A DNA stretch of 64,000 nt from Lentisphaera araneosa HTCC2155. Lineage in GTDB: Bacteria > Verrucomicrobiota > Lentisphaeria > Lentisphaerales > Lentisphaeraceae. The DNA lies in the NCBI RefSeq assembly GCF_000170755.1, contig NZ_ABCK01000005.1:275924-339923 (forward strand), read 5' to 3'. Of the stretch, positions 27,166 to 36,355 are shown one piece after another. The position numbers and the translations under genes are program-made. Position 1 is the stretch's first letter; every line of letters begins with the position of its first letter. The notes under the pieces are model-generated. The model did not search any database. It saw only the letters and a program-made list of their open reading frames with translations, and was not told the origin of the DNA.

Positions 27166-29742
27166 ATGAAATTTTCTTTTATTGCAAAATTAATGGCTTT
27201 TGCAACACTTTCCCAAATATGTTTTGCGCAATCCGCAAACACTATTAACCCAGATCCCGATGCGACCCCACTCAGTCCTCAGGAGTCTCACAAGCTCGTT
27301 AAAGTTCCAGAGGGATTCCAAGTCGATCTCGTTGCGGCTGAACCCATGGTTAACGAACCCATTGCTATGGCCTGGGGTGGTGATGGCGCCCTCTATGTCG
27401 TTGAACTACGTGGTTATATGCAAGATGCTGATCATACTGGCGCTCAGGATCCTGTGGGTCAAGTCGTGCGTTTAGTCGACACCAATGGTGATGGCATCAT
27501 GGATAAACAAAGTGTCTTTGTGGACAAGCTCGTTGAACCCAGAACCATTGCCGCGGTCAAAGGCGGCATGCTTGTGGGAGCACCACCAGATATCTTCTTC
27601 TGCCAAGATACAACGGGTGATGGCGTTGCCGATGTACGCAAATCAATTTACGATAAGTTCGCTAAGCGCACAGGTAACGTAGAACACAAAATCAATGGCC
27701 TCATGTGGGGCTTAGACAACTACATGTACAATGCCAAAAGCTCCGAAAAATTTACTTATGCCCCTGACGATCAAGGTGGAAAAATCACTAGTCACCGCTC
27801 TGTATTCCGAGGACAATGGGGCATCACTCAGGATAGCGAAGGCAACATTTATTCAACCGGCAATACCAACCCATGGTATGGAGAACAATTCCGCCTAGAT
27901 TATCTAGAGGCCGCCGGTCTTAGTAATGCGAATTTCATCAAGGATTTAGAAATGTTTGAACCCAACTTCAAAGAAGTCTTCCCAATTGTCGGAACCCCAG
28001 ATGTACAAGGGGGCACAGGTGCTATTCGCCCCGAAGACAATACTCTGAAGAGCTTTACCGCCATCGGAGGTCAGCACATTTTCCGAGGAGATAAGCTGGG
28101 AGAAGATATGAAGGAGAGTTACTGGATTCCCGAACCCGTAGGACGCTTGGTGAGACGTGCCAAATTTGTCGAAGATTCTCAAGGGAACCGTAGGTTAATA
28201 AACCCCATGAAAGATCAAAAAGTTGAATTCATGGCTTCTACTGATCCTAACTTTAGACCCGTTCATGCTTACACTGGACCTGACGGCTGTCTTTATATCG
28301 TCGATATGTACCGTGGCATTATTCAGGACGGCAACTGGGTAAAACCCGGCTCTTACCTCCGTCGAGAAGTGGAACGCCGCGACCTACAAAAAAATATTCA
28401 GCGCGGTCGCATCTACCGCATCAGCAAAAAGGGCATTAAGCCTGGCGCTGTGCCAAAGCTCGATGAATTCACCACTGCTCAACTCGTCGAAGCACTTGCC
28501 CATCCCAACGGTTGGTGGCGTGACGAGGCCCAAAAGCGCCTCGTACTTGCTCAAGATAAATCTGCTGTCAAAAGCTTAAAAACAATGGCACTCAATGACT
28601 CATCTCACTTTGGCCGTCTCCACGCCATGTGGACTCTTCATGGCCTTGGTGAATGGAATGCGGATCTCGCAAAACAAGCGATACAAGACAAACATATCTC
28701 AGTTCAGGTCAACGCTGTTCGCGCGAGTGAAGCATTCATGCAACAAGATCTGGCCTTCATTGCAGAAATTGCTAAGCTAGATAATTCTAACCCCAAACTC
28801 GCCAAGCAAATTGTGCTTTCTCTTGGTCTCTGTAATTCTTTAAAAGATATTGCTCAGGAAAATCGCGAAGCCGCGAGTCAACTCATTAGTAAAACAATCT
28901 TGAAACATCTGGATAACCGCGTCTTAGCGGTATGTACGATGACCGCCATGAAAGGCAAAGAAGAATTCGTTTTGAAAAATCTTTTGGCCCAAAACCCGGA
29001 CCCCAAGCATGCCAAAGAATGGATTATTAGCATGACGCGCATGATCATGGTTTCTAAAAACAAGAAGCGTGCCCTCAACTATTTAGACTACATCCTCAGC
29101 ACTGATAAAAAATACCATGCAGCAATGATTCATGCTATGGAGAAAGCTCTCCCCATCACCAGAAAAGGCGATATAGATTTTGCTCAACACGATGCATACA
29201 AGTTCACTAATAAGCCTGCTTCAGTCAGCAAATTAGAAGATTTAGCTAAGACTAACAAGGCCATGGATGCATTCATAACGGAAGCTCTTTATTGGTTTAC
29301 TTGGCCAGGTCAACCCGGCTACGACAAGCCACGCGTTGCGGTTCTTAAAGGCAAGGAGAAGAAACAATTTGATAAAGGCAAAATTATCTATGATAGCCTC
29401 TGCTACGCTTGTCATGGTAAAGATGGCATGGGCATTATCGGAACTGACGGTAAAAGCCTCCTTGCCCCTGCCCTCGTCAACAACCCACGCGTTAAAGGTC
29501 ATCAAAATACTCTCATCAAAATCTTACTCCACGGTATGACTGGACCCATTGATGGGAAAACTTATAGTGGCCTCATGGCGCCAATGGGCTCTAATGACGA
29601 TGAGTGGATGAGCGCGATCACAACTTATATACGCAATGCATGGGGCAATGGAGCATCCGCCATTCCAACTAGGCAGATTGAAAAAGTCCGCAGTTCCTAT
29701 GGTGGTCGCACAAAACCATGGACTCAACAAGAGCTTCAATAA
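27166..29742 (+). CDS. PVC-type membrane/periplasmic dehydrogenase with HEAT-like region and C-terminal CxxCH cytochrome c domain
   Basis: 858 residues with a signal peptide ending FAQS. The N-terminal half is the beta-propeller dehydrogenase-like domain of PVC bacteria (VPEGFQVDLVAAEPMVNEP, AMAWGGDGALYVVE, DTNGDGIMDKQSVF, GPDGCLYIVDMYRGII). A helical repeat region follows (about residues 445-690). The end is a c-type cytochrome: CYACHGKDGMG with haem-binding C-x-x-C-H near residue 746, and a later Met (LMAPMGS) as likely axial ligand. It probably oxidises a sugar or other organic substrate and passes electrons to haem. Single gene, ending in a good terminator. Confidence 0.9.
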   Translation: MKFSFIAKLMAFATLSQICFAQSANTINPDPDATPLSPQESHKLVKVPEGFQVDLVAAEPMVNEPIAMAWGGDGALYVVELRGYMQDADHTGAQDPVGQVVRLVDTNGDGIMDKQSVFVDKLVEPRTIAAVKGGMLVGAPPDIFFCQDTTGDGVADVRKSIYDKFAKRTGNVEHKINGLMWGLDNYMYNAKSSEKFTYAPDDQGGKITSHRSVFRGQWGITQDSEGNIYSTGNTNPWYGEQFRLDYLEAAGLSNANFIKDLEMFEPNFKEVFPIVGTPDVQGGTGAIRPEDNTLKSFTAIGGQHIFRGDKLGEDMKESYWIPEPVGRLVRRAKFVEDSQGNRRLINPMKDQKVEFMASTDPNFRPVHAYTGPDGCLYIVDMYRGIIQDGNWVKPGSYLRREVERRDLQKNIQRGRIYRISKKGIKPGAVPKLDEFTTAQLVEALAHPNGWWRDEAQKRLVLAQDKSAVKSLKTMALNDSSHFGRLHAMWTLHGLGEWNADLAKQAIQDKHISVQVNAVRASEAFMQQDLAFIAEIAKLDNSNPKLAKQIVLSLGLCNSLKDIAQENREAASQLISKTILKHLDNRVLAVCTMTAMKGKEEFVLKNLLAQNPDPKHAKEWIISMTRMIMVSKNKKRALNYLDYILSTDKKYHAAMIHAMEKALPITRKGDIDFAQHDAYKFTNKPASVSKLEDLAKTNKAMDAFITEALYWFTWPGQPGYDKPRVAVLKGKEKKQFDKGKIIYDSLCYACHGKDGMGIIGTDGKSLLAPALVNNPRVKGHQNTLIKILLHGMTGPIDGKTYSGLMAPMGSNDDEWMSAITTYIRNAWGNGASAIPTRQIEKVRSSYGGRTKPWTQQELQ

Positions 29743-29762
29743 ATTTAGCTACATTTAAACGC

Positions 29763-29795
29763 AAAGGCTTCGGGGGACTCCCTCGAAGCCTTTTT
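29763..29795 (+). terminator. Rho-independent terminator of the dehydrogenase gene
   Basis: GGCTTCG, GGG, loop ACT, CCC, CGAAGCC then TTTTT, 20 bases past the stop. Confidence 0.9.
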
Positions 29796-30171
29796 AGCTT
29801 CTTCACGGAATTGCAGGAAAGGAGCTTTAATCACTTTCTTTTTGTAAGGACCCTTCCCCGGAGGGGGAGAATACTATTAGCCCTAGGTGAATGCAATGAA
29901 CCTGGGGAACTCTATAAATAAGAAGACCGTCCTCGAAGAGGGCGTACAGTCCTATTATTTCCACCCGGCTTGAGCTTGGCCCTCTTCTTCGAGGACCGAA
30001 TATCATTTTCTAATGATTCACCTAGGTTTGCTATGCTCACCTAGGGCTAATCAAAGTTTGCCACCTTCGGCGACAATTGAGATAAGTCACTCTTAGTCAA
30101 AAGCCTGTTCAAGGATTTTGGCTCCGATCTCCCGAAAAAATGTAAAGAAGCCTTTTTAGTTAGGTAGAAGT
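29796..30171. other. Intergenic region with nested inverted repeat
   Basis: No gene seen. ATTAGCCCTAGGTGA at 29876 pairs with its complement ending at 30051, and CCTCGAAGAGGGC at about 29931 pairs with GCCCTCTTCTTCGAGG at about 29979. The transcript could fold into one long interrupted hairpin of about 176 bases. It lies between two convergent genes. Confidence 0.6.
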
Positions 30172-32229
30172 TTAATCGGCGATAGAGATCACTAAGTCTT
30201 CTGGACAGCCAAGCTCTAAATGCTTGCGTGAGATCTTGAGCTTGGGTTTCACTTTAAAGTCATTGAGAACATGAAAATTTCTCACTGGTGTATTAGCGAT
30301 ATTGATTTCTTCTAAACCTAATTGGCTCAAGTTCGTAATTCTGAGTAAACCCGTATGACTCACATTTAAAGTTTTTAAATCAAGCGTTCGTAAAATGGAT
30401 AAATAAGGAAATTGCTTACCTCCCATATTCCTCAGTGACGTTAGCTCAGGGTTATGAGAGATATCCAAATGATTCCCCTCTGGCCTTTCTGTAAACTTAT
30501 AATTAAAGTTCTCCTTGGTGAGTTCAGGGTTTAAAGATATGATATACCCTTTCACTAAGTCACTATGAGCTGTCATGGAAGGATTAACTTTGCGGTCATA
30601 AATCAGCATGTAACTTTTTAACCACGCACGATTATCTGGCAATTCTTCTAAAAAATTCAAAAATTGTTCATTGCTCAAGCGCTGCTCATCATTGGGCTTG
30701 AGTATGTAATAATTTCTCGCTACACGGATTAAATCATAAATGTGTGGTGAATGAGTTGAGCATTGTTGAAGAGCATCATTTGCTTTGGTAAATTCATGTC
30801 TAATGAGATGAATAAATCCCTTTTCCGCAATCGCATTATAATCTTCCGGATTCTTCTTAATTGCCAACTCAGTTAGCGCCAGCGCCATCTCAAAATCCAG
30901 CTTGCGACTCGAGGCAATCGCCGAGCCCACGAGTAGTCGACTAAAATGCGCTTCAATTTTACTAGATGATCCCAAGTTTTCTTTGAAGTCCTGCAGCGAA
31001 TTATCGAACTCAGCAATAATGCTCTCGCGACCACGCTTTTCTTTTTCATAAAGACTCAAGGCCTTTTCAGCTTTTTTTCTCGCCATAATCGCTTCTGCTT
31101 CACTCTCTCTAAGAGCCTGAATAAAGAGTGATGTCCCGACTAAACTGAAGAGTAAAAAACCAAATATAAGCTGACAACGAATGCGGTTGCGCTGATAAAT
31201 GAGCTTAAGCTGTTTTAAAAAACCCGCCTCTTCTGCCTGAGTGGCATAGCCGCGTAAAAAAGCTTGTATCTCCTGCTTTAAATCATCCACTGAATCATAG
31301 CGTTGCTGGGGATCTAATTGGCAGGCTTTATAAAAAACCGCTTTGAGGCCTATCGCAATGGGCTTCTTAAAATCTCTCAAATCTCCTTCACGTGTCCCCT
31401 TTAAATATTCCTCAATACAGTCTCCTTCAACATGAATTTCTCCTGTGAGAATATGATAAAGCAGTGCCCCTAGTGAGTAGATATCTGTTTTGAAGGATTT
31501 CTCCCCTTGTGAAACCGCCTGCTCAGGTGCCATAAAACCTGGGCTTCCTTTTAATATGCCAATCTGAGTCATATCATTGAGCAAATCCATATCGAGTGTG
31601 GATTCATTGAGGTACAAATCTTCTTCTTTAGGATTATTAACAATTTTTGCCAAGCCCCAATCAATGAGCAATACTTGACCAAACTCACCCACATTAATAT
31701 TTTCTGGTTTTACATCGAGGTGCAAGACATTTTTTGAGTGGGCATAAGCAATCGCATCACAAACTTTCACAAAAACATCCAACAATTGAGGCAGGTCATA
31801 AGTTTGATTTTCAAGTGAATGAAAATCTGTGAGTAAATCTTTTAGGGTCTGATCTTTAAGTAATTCCATGGTAAAAAAGGGCTGACTCGCGTCGTCGAGC
31901 TCAATATCATAAACGGGGATGATATTGGGGTGCTCTAGACTTGCGCTAATTCGCGCTTCTCGCAAAAAGCGTTCCTGATGTTCTTTACTATCCCTGAGCG
32001 GACGTGCCAAAGCGATATATCGGTCAGATCGCGCATCAAAAGTTCGAAAAATCTTCTTTTCTCCACCTCGGGCTATTTCTTCTTTTTCAGTATAGCCGAG
32101 TTTATTTTGCAAAGATGCACAAAGTGGATAGACCAGCGATTCATCAATCTCATTTTCTTCCTGATCGTCGTATAAAGAAGTGAGATCTAAATCCAAATTT
32201 TCAGTAAAACTTTTAATATCTTTGGGCAT
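30172..32229 (-). CDS. Membrane Ser/Thr protein kinase with TPR/LRR-like tail (WNK-like lysine placement)
   Basis: 685 residues, a clear paralog of 13509-15581 over its whole length. HLDVKPEN and DWG mark the catalytic and metal loops, and GSPGFMAPEQA the activation segment end. As in the paralog, beta-3 has no Lys (IALARPL, Ala75), while the glycine loop is ARGGEKKIF with Lys58/59. A membrane segment (QLIFGFLLFSLVGTSLFI) follows the kinase domain, then charged coil, TPR-like helices (ALALTELAIKKNPEDYNAIAEKGFIHL) and a short LRR-like tail. It is divergent from the GH27-sulfatase operon; a regulatory link is only a proximity guess. Confidence 0.9.
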   Translation of the reverse strand: MPKDIKSFTENLDLDLTSLYDDQEENEIDESLVYPLCASLQNKLGYTEKEEIARGGEKKIFRTFDARSDRYIALARPLRDSKEHQERFLREARISASLEHPNIIPVYDIELDDASQPFFTMELLKDQTLKDLLTDFHSLENQTYDLPQLLDVFVKVCDAIAYAHSKNVLHLDVKPENINVGEFGQVLLIDWGLAKIVNNPKEEDLYLNESTLDMDLLNDMTQIGILKGSPGFMAPEQAVSQGEKSFKTDIYSLGALLYHILTGEIHVEGDCIEEYLKGTREGDLRDFKKPIAIGLKAVFYKACQLDPQQRYDSVDDLKQEIQAFLRGYATQAEEAGFLKQLKLIYQRNRIRCQLIFGFLLFSLVGTSLFIQALRESEAEAIMARKKAEKALSLYEKEKRGRESIIAEFDNSLQDFKENLGSSSKIEAHFSRLLVGSAIASSRKLDFEMALALTELAIKKNPEDYNAIAEKGFIHLIRHEFTKANDALQQCSTHSPHIYDLIRVARNYYILKPNDEQRLSNEQFLNFLEELPDNRAWLKSYMLIYDRKVNPSMTAHSDLVKGYIISLNPELTKENFNYKFTERPEGNHLDISHNPELTSLRNMGGKQFPYLSILRTLDLKTLNVSHTGLLRITNLSQLGLEEINIANTPVRNFHVLNDFKVKPKLKISRKHLELGCPEDLVISIAD

Positions 32230-32441
32230 ATCTATCCAGTTTGTTTTTACTATAATACACGAAAGCCAACGGAGTATCTTACGGTTTTTAAGAAAAAAAG
32301 TGAATTTAACTGTAAAGAACAGGGTTCTACCCTTCGTTAGCTAATGAGAGTGAAAAAAGAAAACGAATTACACGGAGGGCACGTCCCATTCCACCTCGTT
32401 CTCTAGTGAAAGATTTTAAACAAAACGAATTAAGGAAACTT

Positions 32442-33842
32442 ATGAAACTTCTTAGCAAAAAATTTATTCTAACAGCAGGTGCATTACTCCTTGCATCTTG
32501 CCAGAGCTCAACATCGTCAAATGAGCAAATCGCTCAAACACCCCCTATGGGCTGGAACAGCTTCGATAGCTACGGCGTTTATATCCCTCAAGAAGCCGCC
32601 ATCGCCAACTTAGAAGAATTTGCCGTAAAACTCAAACCTCACGGCTACGAGTACTTTGTCATCGACAATGGCTGGTTTGGTGAGTACAAGCTTAAACCTG
32701 GGACTAACTTGCCTAATGAAAAGCACGCACACGATATTGCTATCAACGAATATGGTCACTTCATGCCTTCAGAAACTTACTTCAAAGACGGCCTTAAACC
32801 CATCATTGATCGTTCCCATGAACTGGGAATTAAATTCGGCATTCACCTCATGCGTGGTATCCCAAGAAAAGCTTACGACCTCAACCTTCCCATCAAGGGC
32901 ACTAACTACACAGCACGTGATATCGCTAATACTGATCCAAAAGAAAACTGTACTTGGTGTAAATATAACTACGCAGTCGACATGACGAAACCTGGTGCTC
33001 AGGAATGGTATGACGGCCTCATGCAACACATGGCTGATATGGGCGTCGATATGATCAAGTATGACGACATTGTTCCCCACCCAGACGAAGTTGCGGCTGT
33101 CGCAAAAGCTATCAAAAAAACCGGACGCCCGATGATGCTCTCACTTTCTCCTGGTAATAATGCACCGCAAAACGAAGAGGCAGTTAAATCCTTTAAAATG
33201 GGTAACATGCTGCGCGTCACTGCCGATATCTGGGATGAACAAAAAGGTTTAGATCAATGCTTTGAGGCTTGGCGCAAATGGTCAGGATATTCAACTCCTG
33301 GCTTTTGGATTGATATGGACATGATCCCCTTCGGTCAACTTCAATTAATGTCTCCTGCACCTGCAGTGAAAGAAAAGAAGCAAAAAGCTGTTCGTCTAGC
33401 TGGCCACGGTTACAAGCGTTGGTCGCAGTTCAGCACAGAACAAATGTATACCTTCATGACTATGCGCGCACTCTCCGCTTCTCCGCTTATGATGGGTGGT
33501 GATCTGCCAACTCTCGACGATTTCTCACTCGAACTTATCACGAACAAAGACATGCTTGCCTGTAACCAAAATGGTGTTCAAGGCACACTTGAATTCGAAG
33601 GCAGCGAAATGGAAACTTGGGTGACTCCAAATAAAATGGATTCATCAAAAGGCTGGCTCGGCGTCTTTAATCGCGGCACTAAAACTCGCAAGATTAAACT
33701 CAGTAAGCATTACCTCGGTTTAGATTCCCTCGAAGGCCTAAGTCTCCGCGACATTTGGGGTGACAAAATGCTTCAAGAAGGCGATTGGGTCACTATCCCA
33801 GCAAACGGCTGCCTCTTTGTCGCTTATGGTGCTAAAAAATGA
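32442..33842 (+). CDS. GH27 alpha-galactosidase-like lipoprotein
   Basis: The frame is open from 32406, but the ATG at 32442 follows TTAAGGAAACT and starts a lipoprotein signal (lipobox LLASC), giving 466 residues. TPPMGWNSFDSYG, FVIDNGWFG, IKFGIHLMRG and DMIKYDDIVPHPDE are the GH27 barrel strands; the first Asp of KYDD is the probable nucleophile and the Asp in RVTADIWDE the acid/base. A C-terminal beta domain ends the protein. It overlaps the sulfatase at 33839 by the four bases ATGA, so they are co-translated: a galactosidase and a sulfatase acting on one glycan is a reasonable reading. Confidence 0.92.
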   Translation: MKLLSKKFILTAGALLLASCQSSTSSNEQIAQTPPMGWNSFDSYGVYIPQEAAIANLEEFAVKLKPHGYEYFVIDNGWFGEYKLKPGTNLPNEKHAHDIAINEYGHFMPSETYFKDGLKPIIDRSHELGIKFGIHLMRGIPRKAYDLNLPIKGTNYTARDIANTDPKENCTWCKYNYAVDMTKPGAQEWYDGLMQHMADMGVDMIKYDDIVPHPDEVAAVAKAIKKTGRPMMLSLSPGNNAPQNEEAVKSFKMGNMLRVTADIWDEQKGLDQCFEAWRKWSGYSTPGFWIDMDMIPFGQLQLMSPAPAVKEKKQKAVRLAGHGYKRWSQFSTEQMYTFMTMRALSASPLMMGGDLPTLDDFSLELITNKDMLACNQNGVQGTLEFEGSEMETWVTPNKMDSSKGWLGVFNRGTKTRKIKLSKHYLGLDSLEGLSLRDIWGDKMLQEGDWVTIPANGCLFVAYGAKK

Positions 33843-35218
33843 TCAAGTCCTTCTTCACTTTCCTTCTCATGCTAGGCTTTGGTTCCCTAGCATCAGAGAA
33901 ACCCAATATCATCTACATTCTCGCAGATGATTTAGGAATCGGCGACCTGGGGACTTATGGTCAGAAAATTACTAAAACCCCTCACCTCGACCAAATGGCT
34001 GCCGAGGGCATGAAGTTTCATCAGCATTACTCGGGTTCAACCGTATGTGCCCCCTCTAGATCTGTTCTACTCACAGGTAAAACTTCAGGTTACGCTCAAA
34101 TCCGCGCCAATTCTCCCAACGGGAAATACGAATTTGGTCAAACCCCTTTAGCCGCCGGAACTCAGAGTATTCCTACCATGCTCAAAGATGCGGGTTACGC
34201 AACAGGTGTCTTTGGTAAATGGGGACTTGGTTACACCCACAATAGCGGTAATCCCGCTCTCCATGGTGTCGATGAATTCTACGGCTTCAAATGCCAAAAG
34301 CACGCGCATCACTACTACCCTGATTTCCTTTGGAAAAATAATGAAAAAGTTATGCTCAACAAAAAAGTTTACGCTCACGATATCATTCATCGTGAAGCCG
34401 AAGCCTTCGTGCGCAAACACGCTGAAAACAAACAGCCTTTTTTCCTCTACCTAGCGGAAATTATTCCCCACGCCGACCTAGATGTCCCTGCTGACTCCAT
34501 GGCTGAGTACGAGGGTAAAATCGAAGAAACAAAAACATTTAAAGGCAATAGATTCTACTATCCACAAGACAAGCCCCGCACAGCTTTTGCTGGCATGGTA
34601 ACACGCATGGATAAAGATATCGGCGTCCTCATGAACCTTCTCAAAGAACTCGGTATCGACGACAACACTATCGTTATGTTCTCTTCAGACAACGGCTGTC
34701 ACATTGAGGGTGGTGCTGATCCGGAATTCTTTGGCTCTAATGGTGCTTTCACTGGTCACAAGCGCGATTTTTATGAAGGCGGAATCCGTACACCTTTCAT
34801 CGTTCGCTGGCCCGGCAAAATCAAAGCGGGAAGTGAATCCAATCACATCTCTGCTTTCTGGGATATCATGCCCACTTTTGCGGAGATCTCAGGAGCTCAA
34901 ACACCTGCAGATATCAATGGCATTTCCATGACTCCAACGCTCTTTTCACAAGGTTCTCAGCCAGCTCACCGCAGCCTTTATTGGGAGATCGACCTCCACG
35001 AGAGTAAGCGCGCCCTTCGCATGGGTGACTGGAAACTGATCAAACTCTTTATCAATAATCCGGACAAGAAGAAAACTTTCCTCTTCAACCTCAAAAAAGA
35101 CCCTGCCGAGCAAAACAACCTTGCAACTCAGTACCCGGAAATCGTACAAAAACTTGAAAAAGAAATGGATGCTAGCCGAGTACCATCAAAAGAATTCCCG
35201 CTCTTTTCTAAAAAATAA
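33839..35218 (+). CDS. Secreted arylsulfatase (S1 family)
   Basis: 459 residues; the ATG overlaps the GH27 stop. Signal peptide MIKSFFTFLLMLGFGSLASE, metal site YILADDLGIGD (26-36), formylglycine site C70-A-P-S-R74 and second metal block FSSDNGCHIEGG. It is the second gene of the GH27 operon and is followed by a terminator. Probably removes sulfate from galactose-containing glycans, inferred only from its partner. Confidence 0.94.
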   Translation: MIKSFFTFLLMLGFGSLASEKPNIIYILADDLGIGDLGTYGQKITKTPHLDQMAAEGMKFHQHYSGSTVCAPSRSVLLTGKTSGYAQIRANSPNGKYEFGQTPLAAGTQSIPTMLKDAGYATGVFGKWGLGYTHNSGNPALHGVDEFYGFKCQKHAHHYYPDFLWKNNEKVMLNKKVYAHDIIHREAEAFVRKHAENKQPFFLYLAEIIPHADLDVPADSMAEYEGKIEETKTFKGNRFYYPQDKPRTAFAGMVTRMDKDIGVLMNLLKELGIDDNTIVMFSSDNGCHIEGGADPEFFGSNGAFTGHKRDFYEGGIRTPFIVRWPGKIKAGSESNHISAFWDIMPTFAEISGAQTPADINGISMTPTLFSQGSQPAHRSLYWEIDLHESKRALRMGDWKLIKLFINNPDKKKTFLFNLKKDPAEQNNLATQYPEIVQKLEKEMDASRVPSKEFPLFSKK

Positions 35219-35243
35219 TTTTTCGCAAGAAAACTAGCACATC

Positions 35244-35277
35244 AAAAAGCCCGTGGCTCACAGCATGGGCTTTTTTC
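35244..35277 (+). terminator. Rho-independent terminator of the GH27-sulfatase operon
   Basis: AAAAAGCCCGTG, loop GCTCACAG, CATGGGCTTTTTT: a GC stem flanked by A and T runs, about 28 bases past the stop. Confidence 0.88.
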
Positions 35278-35561
35278 TTTCTGATTCCCCATAAAGCGGG
35301 ACAAAGCCCAAGTCACCTGGTCAAGGGTTTTGTCAGAGAGGCGATAAAAAATATTTGCCTATACGGCAGTATCTTGTAGAGAGCGCGTTCGAAAGTGACC
35401 GCGCCTTATCCTATGATTTGCATCATGCCTCTGAGTAATCGCAATACTAAAAAAGCGAGCTAAAAAACATTGTGTGTGGTATCCGACAATATTTTTTAGC
35501 TCGTAAAATTTTGACCTCAGGGGAAAGTCAATTTTTTCCTAAACACACTAATAAACTAACT
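35278..35561. other. Intergenic region between convergent operons
   Basis: No gene. Apart from the hairpin at 35456-35503 nothing stands out. Confidence 0.5.
35456..35503 (-). terminator. Probable terminator of the amino-sugar operon
   Basis: CGAGCTAAAAAA ... TTTTTTAGCTCG forms a 12-bp stem with CATTGT/ACAAT extending it. It lies 60 bases past the nagB stop on the minus strand. The stem contains its own A/T run, so it is not a textbook terminator. Confidence 0.55.
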
Positions 35562-36347
35562 TTAGTGATAGGTTTGCCACTCGGGTTCATTTTCGAATAT
35601 TCGATAATAATATTCTTTACCTTCGAGTTCTTCGGCTGCATCTTCATCGCAGATGATGACACAGTTGGGGTGCAATTGTAAGGCCGACGCAGAAATCATC
35701 GAAGTGATTGGCCCTTCTACGGCTTTGGCTAAAATACTAGCTTTCGTTTTTCCCGTCGCTAAAAGAATAATTTTCTTTGCATCGAGAATAGTTCCAACGC
35801 CCATGGTTAAAGCGCGTTTGGGCATTTCTTCGAGATCGCCAAACAAGGGACCATTTTGTTCCAGAGTAATGGGTGCGAGAGCCTTTTCTCTTGTTCTTGA
35901 GGCTAAGGAGGACAAGGGCTCGTTAAAGCCAATATGGCCAGTGTTGCCAATCCCTAAAAGTTGAATATCAATACCGCCCTTATCAATGATTTTTTCTTCA
36001 TACTGCTGGCATGATTTTGCGAGATCCGCAGCCACGCCATTAGGCAAAAAGGTCTCTTCTAAATCAATATTAATTTTATTGAAGAGCAAATCATTCATGT
36101 AGTAACGGTAGGATTGCTTATTATCAGGCTCTAGGCCGACGTACTCATCCAAATTAAAAGTCGCACAACGCGAAAAACTCACTTCATCATTTTCGTATCG
36201 CTTCACAATGTTGGCATACAAATTTTCCATTGTACGTCCTGTTGCTAAACCTAAAACGCTATCTTTTTTTTCCTGAACTGCATCGCAGATTAAACGCGCG
36301 GTAAGGTCTATGGCCGTCGCCGCATCTTTTTGTATAATAACTTCCAT
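35562..36347 (-). CDS. nagB: Glucosamine-6-phosphate deaminase
   Basis: 261 residues, the family's usual length. Converts glucosamine-6-phosphate to fructose-6-phosphate and ammonia in the cytoplasm. Motifs: LGLATGRTMENLY (phosphate loop), FNLDEYVGL with the catalytic Asp, GIGNTGHIGFNEP with the catalytic His, and the SLASRTREKAL lid region. It is the last gene of a three-gene operon with the deacetylase-like gene (8-base gap) and the ROK-like kinase, completing GlcNAc or similar amino-sugar breakdown. Confidence 0.97.
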   Translation of the reverse strand: MEVIIQKDAATAIDLTARLICDAVQEKKDSVLGLATGRTMENLYANIVKRYENDEVSFSRCATFNLDEYVGLEPDNKQSYRYYMNDLLFNKINIDLEETFLPNGVAADLAKSCQQYEEKIIDKGGIDIQLLGIGNTGHIGFNEPLSSLASRTREKALAPITLEQNGPLFGDLEEMPKRALTMGVGTILDAKKIILLATGKTKASILAKAVEGPITSMISASALQLHPNCVIICDEDAAEELEGKEYYYRIFENEPEWQTYH

Positions 36348-36355
36348 GGTGACTC

